Below are positions 36,579 to 47,003 of a stretch of DNA of 64,000 nt, in pieces. The translations under genes and the position numbers were made by a program. How positions within the stretch are numbered: position 1 is the stretch's first letter; every line of letters starts with the position of its first letter. The notes beneath the pieces were generated by a model that saw nothing but the letters and a program-made list of their open reading frames with translations, was not told the DNA's origin and did no database searches. This DNA comes from Tubulanus polymorphus. Its lineage: Eukaryota > Nemertea > Palaeonemertea > Tubulaniformes > Tubulanidae. The stretch spans positions 1,972,485 to 2,036,484 of the forward strand of contig NC_134027.1 of NCBI RefSeq assembly GCF_964204645.1, in the 5' to 3' direction.

Positions 36579-38295
36579 ATGGCAAGTGAACATTCTTACA
36601 GTGAGGAGATAGCGCAGTTAGCCGGACAGGGCAATATCATTCTCGTAAAGGTGGACAAACAGCGTGAAGATGAAATCATGGAAGAATGTGAAGGCATCGA
36701 CATAGAGGGACAACCTTCGAGTTCAATAGAATGTTCGACGAGAGAATCGAGATATTTCACATCGAGTTTCATAGATTTATACCGAGAATTAGAATGTCTG
36801 TGGAATTTGAATATACCGGAATGTAAATCAAAGACAGAGCGAGCTAAAGCGTATCAGTTATTGTGCCAGAGATTTGACATGGATGGTCAGTTTCATTATC
36901 TTTCACATTACAACGTTTCATAGCAATTCTTCAGAGTCCTCCAAAGTTTCGAAATGGTAATGGGTCGATTCAAGGCCTTGAGTATCATGGAATGGGTTCT
37001 AAAATCCTTGAATCATTGTCGTGGTCCTTAAATGGTATCTGGCTTACCATGTGAATACAATTAGAAGTTTTTGGTCACACATCATCTATAGTGTACAGTA
37101 TATCAGATCATTATATTGTTAGGTCTAGTAAAACTAGGCCGGTCATTAATCTAACTCCAATGACAACAATGATTCTGGACAATGCAAATATGATGGTTAT
37201 GACGATTATATATGTCCTGGAATTGGAGTAACAAAGTCCTTGAAAGTCATAAGATGAAATTGGTCATGGACACTGCAGACCCTGCTGTCAATCAATCACA
37301 TTTCATTTATGAAAATTATTTTTTCATTTTCTCTTCAGAAAGAGATGTGAAAGCGAAGATATCGAGTTTACGAACGTACTACTCGAAAGAACTCGCTAAA
37401 CATCGAAGATCTTCAGCAAAAGGCGAGGTTTATGTCTCAAAATGGCCTCATTCTTCACAGCTTGATTTTCTCACTGATTTCATCGTTCCGAGAGGCCAAA
37501 TGCGAGTCCGGCATTTTTCAGTAAGTTTTCATTTAACGATTTAGGGGGATGGGTATCACCCAAATTCTGCATAAGTCTTTTACCTCTAAGCATTCTTTTA
37601 TTCTAAGACTTGTTATCCTAAAAACGCCTGCCATTTTCTCGATGTTGAATTGTTTTTGAGTGGTATTTTCCATGAAAGTTGCAATTTGATCATTTATAAA
37701 AAACCTCACAATTTTGGCGGGAGACCAGTTTTCAACATTTTCGGTAGACCAAATTATTGTGTGGTACTTTTAATCAAAGATTTTCATTAGATAAATTCAA
37801 TCTTAATTCATTCTAGAAGATCAAGCTTTTTTAAGCAAACCACTGAATAGTTCTGGGTAAGAAACGTTACTTTTTTCTCTCTTTTCGTTGTAGAAGCGAA
37901 GAATAACTGTTGAAAATGATTCTGATCAACTCGACGACGCTTTAAGAACAATCATGGACGATCAAAATTCGGAAATCAATTCAGAGATCAACAACCACCA
38001 CTCACCGCGTAAAAGAATTAAACTATCAACGCCAGAAGTTCATTCGTTCTCGGCGTCACCGATGTTGACCGCAACGCGACAAGTTAATTCAGGCAAAGAG
38101 GATAAACTGTTACAGGCGACTGCTAATTTGTTAAAAGTGTCCGAGAATAGCATGTTTCATAATGACGACCCTGATGCTTTATTCGGTCGTCATATTGCTA
38201 ACGAACTCCGCGCGATTGACGATGATCGCATTAAGAAAATGGCGAAAATGAAAATTCAAAACGCGATTTTTGAAGCTCAATACAATTCGAGTTGA
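36579..38295 (+). CDS. MADF-BESS domain protein (putative transcription regulator)
   Basis: Three exons: 36579-36885, 37339-37520 and 37894-38295; in frame, 296 aa. Residues ~64-150 form a MADF domain (FIDLYRELECLWNL, ERAKAYQLLC, DVKAKISSLRTYYSKELAKH), a Myb/SANT-like DNA-binding fold. The middle is low-complexity and polar with a basic patch (SPRKRIKLS) that could be a nuclear localisation signal. The C-terminal ~40 residues (DPDALFGRHIANELRAIDDD, then KMKIQNAIFEAQYN) fit a BESS protein-interaction motif. The MADF plus BESS layout is that of the Drosophila Adf-1/Dip3 group and of many transposon-derived regulators in invertebrates. Specific function unknown. A polyadenylation signal is at 38360-38365. 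Confidence 0.88.
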
Positions 38296-38734
38296 TTTTA
38301 TAACTTCCGTTTTTGTTGCGTTTATTTTAACGATGTTCAAACATTTATGAATTTCCTGAAATAAAATATTTTGCATGAAACTTTCGAGGCTTTTGATAAT
38401 TTTTTTCAAGGATTTTGATTTCGGAGTACGAGTGGATGGTCTTGGATTTTTTTACAAGATTGCCTCTCAAAGAAAACTCACAAACAACTAAACTATTTCA
38501 ACAGTTTTAGAATGGCCCATAGTATTGAATCGAAATGCCAATATAGAAATCGGATTTAATACAGATAGGTGTAAAAATGTGTTCTTTTTATTTGGGGTTC
38601 GACCCTGATTTGTTGTTTGCTGGCGAACATACAGTGCTGCCATCTACATTGAGCTGGAACAAGGAAGTCAAGTTAAAAATGGTTTTATAAGGTGTTATTT
38701 TCGGTGTATATAAGTCACCCTGTTAGTGATCGGG
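38296..38734. other. Spacer between MADF-BESS and TBC1D25-like genes
   Basis: A 439-bp tandem-orientation spacer. It holds the 3' UTR of the MADF-BESS gene and the presumed promoter and 5' UTR of the TBC1D25-like gene. No core promoter motif is convincing. Confidence 0.5.
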
Positions 38735-41700
38735 ATGGCTAATGTATTTGGATATCAGAATCGCGAGGTGGTTCGAGTGAAAGTTAAGGTACAAATAAAT
38801 TAATCATCGAAAGATCACATACGTCAAAACAAAAAGTCAAATCAAATGCAAATGAAGTCCTGTTGCTGTTTATTGAAGAAGAATTTATTTATACGATGCA
38901 TTGTTTTTATGTTTGATATTTTTGGTGAACTGGTACTGCCAATTCATTCAAATCCAGATTACTAACTGCTGTGTTATTTCTACAGTTAGGCTAAGGTTTG
39001 ATTGGTCTCTACCGATTACGTAATTCTCTACTGCTTCTGGCTGCTGGCACTGCCACTGGTCATTAATATTCTCTTCCTATTCAGGAATAAGGTTATATGT
39101 AAAACTAATTGAGTTTGTGATGCGGAATTTCTATTTTTTAACCGGAATACATTCAATCAAAACCTGCCTTATATTTGGTTAAGATTTTCAGGGGTAGTTT
39201 TTACCCTTCTATCATGAGTCGAGAGCTATGCACAGAACCATAGTTAGTGCCCAAAATCAAATATTCACAACAGTATTCTAGGTAACACTTGTGTTTGTTT
39301 GATTTTGGACATTCAGCTATAGTTAGTGTGAAAACTCCACTCGGGTACATTTCAAGTTCATTAGACCTTGGAGTAATCATTTAGACTAATAGTCGACAGT
39401 AAACTGATATTATACGTTTTGTATTTTACAGAAATGTGATGGTTTGTTTCAACCTGAATATAAGAAGTTCAGCGTTGATCCACAGTTGACTTCATTTGAA
39501 GTACTGCAGAGTTTGCTGGCGAGGGCATTTGACATAAAAGGGTAAGTTCTTTCTCAAACTCGATCTCATCTTCTCTGTACAAACTCTGATAAGTGTTTAG
39601 TAATGTCCGTAAATTGTTAGTACGTAGATTTCCACTCAGGGATTTGTCACAATTGATAGTGAATGAATAAAACCAGTATCAGTGACCAACCCAGTATCCA
39701 TAACAATACTGAATTATATATTAGGCCTACCCAGTATTTTATCATACAGGGATACTAGGGTTGGTCACTGATACTGGTTTTATTCACTCACTATCAATTG
39801 TGACGAGTCCGTGTGGTTTTCTAGAAATTACGTTATTTGGTCAGTGTTTGGTGTGGGTTATATTTGAAATTAATTGAAATGAGAGGAAATTTGATTGAAG
39901 GTTACAAATTGATAATGATTAATAACAACAGATGACATTCTCTCCCTTAATTTACTTGACCTGATGACGTTAATATTGAAATCAATTGTAATCTCCTCAA
40001 TAAAGCTTATGATGTCGTATTGGTAACATATTGTGTTATAGTTTATCCCCTCTATGCGAGGATAATTATTTCAAGTACTATCAGATCAATAGGTTCGAAT
40101 CAATAATCTGTTTCTTTGAATATATCTACTCGTGTTAAACCCATCTAATAACATCAATGTATTCCTCAGTAATGTGGTGGTGACTCATTTCTCGTGCATT
40201 TAATTGATATGAATATCGTCCGTGGTTGAATTATATAAAGAATTCTCTCAGTCTTATACCCACCACTATATACTAATGATACGATATCGTGTTACACCAG
40301 TGTTATATCATCGTCATCGGAGGGTTTTTTGATTAGTTTCTCTGATAAGAATGGTTTCGTAATAAATGTGTCGGTATTACTCCCAGGGGAATGGTTATTA
40401 CTGTATGATATAAAAGCTGATTGAGATATTTAGCCGTAATTAGAAAGATGAGAATACGAAGTATTCCGTTTGAACATCAAATTAGCTGTTGTAATGTTTA
40501 TTTTCAGGCCGTTTACGATCAGCTATTTGTCGAAAGACACAAATCTACATGAAGTGTACACGTCGCTACTTTCCGATTGGGACTTGGACGCCGCTTTTCT
40601 GAGCGCGTCCGATCCTTGCCTACGAATTAAAGTCGATCTTAAACCGTTTGATGAAGGTAAATACAGAGATAAATCCTGAAACGATGATTGTCATTGATAA
40701 TATGATGATATCACACGATAACAATGAAAAACGACGCCAAAATTTTCTTGGAGCGTAATGCTTTTATCCTATTAGTCATATCCTGAAAATTAAGAGATTT
40801 TATTTGGATGATTATTAAAATATAGTTGAATTATTGGCTCTATTTAACATTTCAGACTCATTTGTCCTTCGAGTGTTACATTTTTATTATCATTACAACA
40901 CAGATTCCTCGGAGTGTTTTATCAAAAGCTGGATCAATGATGTTTATATGTTAACAGTTGTGTACTGTATGTATCATGTTCTAATCAAATTCAATATCAT
41001 CTGTTCATCATTCAGGTTTAGATGATTGGGATATAATTGCGCCGACCGATGTCGCTCCTAATCAGAGAACGACGACGCCATCTAGCGCTCCGGTTGTTAC
41101 ATCGTTGGATAAACAGCCGTCGTTTCTAGGCAATCTCACCGGACAAATCAGTTCTCAGATCGGCAAAACGGTTTTTAATGTTCAGAAAGCTGTCGGTAAG
41201 TTTATTTGAAATATATCGGATTTCATTCATCTAATCGATAACCGGTGATTTTCAAATTCGATTATCTTCTGTATTTTTCTAATACATTACACTTTCGAAT
41301 CTCTGTCTTTAAAATTCATTCTAATTGTAAATACGTTTTTTCCACGTGAATACGGATCTATCGTATTTTCTTTTTTTCTCTTTAGTCTGTACTTTTTGTA
41401 CGAAATGAAGACTTAATTATAATTTCTGTATTTTTCTGTTGTAGGGATAAAATCAGACGATGATTTGTATAAACCGGTGAAATCACCGATGGGAGACGCT
41501 GAATTTCATACGTTCCTAGATGGAGACGGTCGTTTAATGCATCAACAAGCTCTTCGTCTGAGCGTCTACCGCGGTGGGGTAGAACCGTCTCTTCGACGCG
41601 TCGTTTGGCGACATTTATTGAACCTATTCCCGGAAGCGTTGACCGGTCAAGAAAGATTCGCGTTCCTGAAAGCGAAGTCTGAGGAGTATTATCAGTTGCG

Positions 41701-43390
41701 CGATAAATGGCGCGACGCGGTGAAGAGCGGAGTTTGTACGGAAGATGTGAAACATATCACGAATATGGTGAAGAAAGACGTCTTGCGAACGGATCGAATG
41801 CACAAATTTTACGCCGGCTCCGATGAGAATAAAAATGTCCTCGCGTTATTCAATATTCTGGTGACGTACGCCCTCGCGCATCCTAGCGTATCGTACTGTC
41901 AGGGTATGAGCGATATCGCATCCCCGATTCTCGTCATTCAGAAAGACGAGGCTCAGGCTTATTTATGTTTCTGCGCGATTATGCGCCGTATGAAAGTTAA
42001 CTTCATGCTCGACGGGTACGCCATGTCGATTAAGTTCCAGCATTTGACCGAACTTTTGCAATATCAGGATCCAGAATTTTTCCAATACCTTAAAGAGCAA
42101 GGCGCGGACGATTTATTGTTTACATATCGTTGGTTGTTGCTCGAATTGAAACGTGAATTTCCGTTCGACGACGCGTGTTTCATGTTGGAAGTAATGTGGA
42201 GTTCTCTTCCGCCGGATCCGCCTGATTCCAATATAGATCTGGTCGAACCGAGAGTCGTTTTAGACGACATTATTTATAAAACCGGTAAAGTCGTGTCTCC
42301 TGTAAATGGTAATAATGGTAAATTAGTGAGGCAGGAAAGCGCGTACCAGCGTCTGAGAACCCTGCGACGTCAAGCTACGAGTCCGTGCACGAAATCACCC
42401 CCGACTGTCATCATCGAAGATAGCGAACGTGTTGTTGAGTCGTCGGATGCTTGCGGCGCCGTCGGGAAAAAAGAATCGTTGAAGTTAGATTTACGCAACG
42501 GTTCAGCGGCGAATACGACAAAATTCAGTCCGGATATAACCCCCCTCGAAGAGGAGAAATTCATCGAGGAATCGCAGGATTTTCTGAGTTTGGAAGATTC
42601 GTTTACGTCGTCGATTCTGGCGAAATCGACGAGTATCGATCGTTCGCTCGAAGGTCCGGTCGTCGTAACGTCGCAGTCGCCGCAACCGAAATTAGAACGA
42701 CAAGAAGCGCTAGAACGACGCGATTCTAAGAGAGAAATCAACGGTTTTGAATCGTTCACCGATTCGAGTCCCGGCGGTGAAGGTATCGTTATTCCGGTCG
42801 TATCCAGTTCAACAGCTTCGTCTACTACTTATCTGATAACCGATTCATCTTCGAATCGTTCAAATACGTCTAGTCATCTTCATCAATCTGAATCTAGTCC
42901 CGATTTATTAAAATCATCCAACAACGGCAATAATTCACCTCCGTTTAATAATAAAGAAATCTCAGTTGATTCCAACGAGAACATTTCCAGTCCTTCGAAA
43001 CGTAAAACGCGACCTCCAAATCTTCAAATACCCGATTCAAATTTTAATAAATCTGACTCGCCATCTTCGGGTAGCGAGAAATCGAGTAGTTTAGACTTCA
43101 TTAAAGTTAGGGACCCATTGCTGAAATTACCTTCACCCGATTCTTTCGGCTTCGGCAATCCATTCATGATGTTTCTATGTTTGACATTACTTCTGCAGCA
43201 TAGAGATCACATAATGCGTAATAATATGGACTATAATGAACTAGCGATGCATTTCGATAAGATGGTGCGCAAGCATAGCGTGTACCGCGTGCTAAACCAG
43301 GCCCAATCCTTGTACGCCATTTATTTGAAAGCCCAACAGGCAAAGCTCGATAGAAATGGAGACAGTTCTGAATACGATGTCAGCGTCTGA
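38735..43390 (+). CDS. TBC1D25: TBC1D25-like Rab GTPase-activating protein
   Basis: TBC-domain Rab GAP; the vertebrate protein (OATL1) acts on autophagosomes toward Rab33B. Five exons: 38735-38788, 39432-39541, 40508-40656, 41016-41195 and 41445-43390; in frame, 812 aa. The N-terminal ubiquitin/PB1-like region (REVVRVKVKKCDGLFQPEYK, SFEVLQSLLARAFDIKG) matches TBC1D25. LDDWDIIAP (W109 to I112) matches the known LC3-interacting motif. The TBC domain begins near residue 205 and has both catalytic residues: Arg279 (VKKDVLRTDR) and Gln317 (YCQGMSD). A Ser-rich, probably disordered insert of about 260 residues splits the TBC domain after SSLPPDPPD. The domain resumes at FGFGNPFMMFLCLTLLLQHR. The same split exists in vertebrates but is shorter. 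A signal AATAAA is at 43637-43642. Confidence 0.95.
39632..39816. mobile_element. Fold-back MITE with ~67-bp inverted arms
   Basis: The left arm (39632-39699) and right arm (39750-39816) are near-perfect reverse complements. Shared text is tcacaattgatagtgaatga and accagtatcagtgaccaacc. A ~50-bp AT-rich loop separates them. It has no coding capacity. It lies in the intron between exons 2 and 3 of the TBC1D25-like gene. A single arm recurs at 31003-31086. Confidence 0.85.
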
Positions 43391-45341
43391 AATCTATAAG
43401 AATACTTAATCCCTTTAGAATCGTATCCCATAGTTATAAAGAAAGATTGGATTAAAGTGCAATGAATGATAGAAAGTTACCTTCCTTATTATGCTTGTTT
43501 CAATCGGCACAGATAGTTCTTACAATAAGGGTTTACAGGTTTTTGGGATATGACTATCATTATTGAGGTTAACTATTACAGAACTGTGAGCTGTACAGCT
43601 GGATACTGACTGGTGGATAACATTCCTAGATTCGAAAATAAACTGTAACTAATTGTAAGAAATTCCACAAATGAAAACCTAAAGTTCAAAAATTTATTTC
43701 AAAAAGTGATTTATTGAGACTTCAAAGTTGAGGCTGTATTTCTAACAGTAGTTGTCAGGTTGATGGCTGATATTGTGAATTTCTATAAACTTTTCAATTT
43801 TTGAACCTTTAGGATTCATTGGGTGTTTTCTTGATAATATTTTTCACAGATGATTGTGTTTCAATGACTCCCATAGCATTGTAAAATATTAGGTATAAAC
43901 TGCATGTTTTTACTTAGTTCTCATTTTTCAAGAACTTTTGCTCTCTGTACTTACTGTACCAGATACATAACTGCTATAGAAGAGTGTCTTGTTGGCTTTA
44001 TTAGTGTTCATTGAAGGCTTCCATATTGTTAGAAAATCTTTTATAATCTGTATGAGTTAACAGCTATTATTCTTGCATTAATCGTGCTATGTTGTGATAT
44101 TGTCATTTTCATTGCCCGGTCTTTAAGATAATCAACATTTTTCTTTAATTTGCGCTTTAAACATTTACTGGCCAGTGTATGATACTGATATGTCACTGAT
44201 AAGACTGAGACTTACGGTTAGAGATGATTGATTCTGTGATGAATACAATACACAATATGTCTGCATTCTTAAATTTTGTTCAGTTTATGTGATAACTTTT
44301 TTAGTTTCACTTGCATTTGTTAAAAGTCTAGTCGACAATACAACTGCCTGTAGTGTGTATATATTGATCGATATATTTTTGATATAGCTGTAGAATAGAA
44401 TTTCATAGAAATTCTTTGAATCACTGTCTACTGGTTCTTGTCTCTAAGCATGTTGTCGGGATGAATTTTTGAATTTAACGGTACAAGTAGTTTTCGATTA
44501 TCTGGCTTAGGGACTTACAAATAATAGTGTTATAATCATTGTTACTTAACCATCTATGATCAATTTAAAAAAAGAAACAGAAACCATGTTACTTAACATT
44601 TGATTATTTATGTATGAATGAGTGAGGATGTTTCAATTCCGAATAGATTCATCGTTAAATCCAGTTCGAAAATGTGGTATTCCAATTCTGTGTTCATGAA
44701 AAAAAAGATAAGGTCAGGTATGATTTAGATCTAGGAATATAATGTAGTAGGCACCGTTGTTAGAATTTGCTCTAGTCAGCTGTTGTTTTGTTATGTATAG
44801 ATGTATCTTGTGTGTGAGATTAATATTTTCAATGAGAGATTGTATTATTATACATTTTGTTTTTGTTAAACTCGTGGTGTCAGGAAATACGTTGTATTTA
44901 AAATCTAAACATCATCTGGTATGGAAAATATACTTATATGCTCTACATAATTTATCATTGATTGTAGTTGATTGTGGATCAATTCTGATATTTCCATCAT
45001 TTTAGAAGATACATCCATAGGTCCAAATATTCAAACAAGCATTCATGATATGTGTTTTAAAACATAGGTTGATTTATTGCTTAAGACATTTAAAATAACA
45101 TTATACATATATTGAGTATGCTAATGTAGCAGTACACAGACAGGTTACAACCATCAACTTCATATCACAGACCTATAGGTTTTCAATCCATCTCTTGTAA
45201 ACGTTGTCACGGCCCAAAAACAGCGAGTTGTACATAGAGTAAACTAACACATGCGGATCGAAACACATGGAAGAGGAGAGTGAGGGAGGCTACTCAACAA
45301 TTGCAACAGTTTATTTCGAATGGAAAGTTTATTATCGATAT
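43391..45341. other. 3' UTR and intergenic DNA after TBC1D25-like gene
   Basis: An AT-rich interval with no recognisable coding exon. It contains the TBC1D25-like 3' UTR (AATAAA at 43637-43642, with other AT-rich candidates later) and the short 3' UTR of the convergent PIERCE1 gene. Minus-strand AATAAA hexamers lie at 45328-45333 and 45310-45315. The open frame at 44757-45005 has no domain. Confidence 0.55.
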
Positions 45342-46608
45342 CTAGATGAGAGTATGATTTTTTCCGGTATTCAGCGAATGATTTCTGTACATTCCACATT
45401 GTCCTAGATGCTGAAATAGAAGACAAACGTATTTTTTACTGCTAGTGAAGTTATATACAAAATCTATTCTCGACAAAGTGGGACTGACGAAAGTGGCCCG
45501 AGGTAAGCGGTGCCTGAGTTAAGGATCAGAAAAATAAGATAGGAAATTTAGAAAACTGGGGCCAGTTGCTCAAAGGTTGGTTAGAGTTAACCAGTGGATT
45601 GTTGACATAGTGACAATTAAAAGTTCAATGTTACTATGGTATTTATCCGCTGGTTATCTTTAACCAATTTTCGAGCAACTGGGCCCTGATTTTTCTTATG
45701 TCTGAGTTGGTTGAGGTTTTACTGTATGCATCATTAATTCTGAAAACGTTACCTCTGAGAATTTTTGTGACTTGCAATGAAAACACGTGGGCATTGTGTG
45801 AACAGTTGGAACATGTGAGCCATATGTAGACGATGTTGTTCTGTACATCGGATTATGGGTTTGTGTGCCGTACCCTTTCAGCCATTCTGAAATTATATAA
45901 AATCATTTCAAGATTTATTTGAAGTTTTCACGATTCGAAAAACCAGTTCGATCTGATCAAAGAAGGCTTAACGTATTATCTTATAAAAAAAGAACAGAGC
46001 CCTTAAGAGAAAGAATTATAGAACAAGGCAAAATGTACCCACCATCTGGATCAGGCTGTATAGGGGGTGGAGTTGGGAAACACTCCGAGCATGTAAACAC
46101 GGGGTTTCCAGGGTTATAACATTGGCCTAAAAACAAAATTGAAATTATCTTATTTCCGAGGTAGCTTTAAACACAAATCTTACCATATGGCAAAAATCTT
46201 TCCAAATTTCCAAATTGGTGATGTGTAGAAATGTAACAACATCCTAGCTTTGCCATAAGGAAAAGATTTGTGGTAAAATAAATATAATTTACCATACCAG
46301 GATTATCAAATCGACCAGGAATTGATTGTATTCTGTAATAATCAGATGTTTTTGCACCTTTTGGAACTCCTCCTGGTCCAACTGAGTTTGAAGTATTCAG
46401 TTCATCAGTTGCAACATTCGATTGTTCAACCTGCTGCAAGAAAAACAGTGAGATGGAATAAAAAAGAGCCAAGACTGTTTAAAAAAGCGGTCTCTGTTGT
46501 GTGTTGTGACAGAAAACAGTGGAGCGCAATCCCTCAGCCGTTTACACTAATATTACTCAATATTGTCAAATGAATAATTACCATCATATCTCCTTCACCA
46601 GTAGCCAT
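45342..46608 (-). CDS. PIERCE1: PIERCE1-like ciliary microtubule inner protein
   Basis: Small protein of the axonemal doublet lumen, needed for outer-arm docking and motile cilia in vertebrates. Exons: 46608-46582, 46433-46298, optional 46126-46043, 45886-45753 and 45410-45342. Skipping the optional exon gives 121 aa; including it gives 149 aa; both stay in frame. Diagnostic segments, as recalled from human PIERCE1: KTSDYYRIQSIPGRFDNPG, MYRTTSSTYGSHVPTVHTMP and GQCGMYRNHSLNTG. The optional 84-bp exon encodes CYNPGNPVFTC, which resembles the start of PIERCE2. The start is the ATG at 46608 (MATGEGDMM). The gene lies head-to-head with ataxin-10, 395 bp apart. The acceptor of exon 2 could be three bases to either side of the chosen AG. 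Confidence 0.88.
45558..45686. mobile_element. Fold-back MITE, copy 1
   Basis: The arms ggggccagttgctcaaaggt (from 45558) and the complementary ttcgagcaactgggccc (ending 45686) enclose a body that is itself largely self-complementary. No coding capacity. It lies in the last intron of the PIERCE1-like gene. The second copy is at 55294-55422. Confidence 0.85.
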
Positions 46609-47003
46609 AATCACAGCAGCGACACTGACAAAATAGTAAATAATGAGCTGAGCCTGGGAGCAGTGCAACCTAAATGTCAAATCGTCAAATCGACGAATCT
46701 GTTTATTTATTTGCGTCGTCATAGAGATATACTATGATGCCCCCTATTAGGGGACATAGGAACGAGTTAGTATGATCGAATCCCATAATATTAACATATA
46801 TATAGATTGACAAGATAAAATAAAATGGGTGTTTTGAATGACATAAATTGCAGAGAATTAATAAGAATATCCAGACCACTCACTATATAAAAATCGAATA
46901 TAAGAAAAAGGTTGCCAATTTTGGGATTCGACCTACCAGTTATCGAAAAACCAAGATGGCAGCCTCCATGAATTTTTAGAAATATTTTGAATTTTACACG
47001 AAA
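46609..47003. promoter_or_regulatory. Bidirectional promoter region, PIERCE1 / ATXN10
   Basis: Only 395 bp separate the start codons of PIERCE1-like (46608, minus) and ataxin-10 (47004, plus). There is no TATA box close to either, as expected for a compact shared promoter. A candidate RFX X-box lies at 46715-46728 (gtcgtcatagagat), about 107 bp upstream of the PIERCE1 ATG. It matches 12 of 14 positions of the C. elegans X-box consensus as recalled. Confidence 0.5.

Noticed and set aside
42370-42759. 129-codon minus-strand frame inside the TBC1D25-like last exon
   Set aside because: It is a shadow of the long plus-strand coding exon, with Arg/Ser-rich composition from codon complementarity.
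46167-46472. Continuous 101-codon minus-strand frame as a separate protein
   Set aside because: It reads through the donor after FDNPG; only 46298-46433 is exon of the PIERCE1-like gene.
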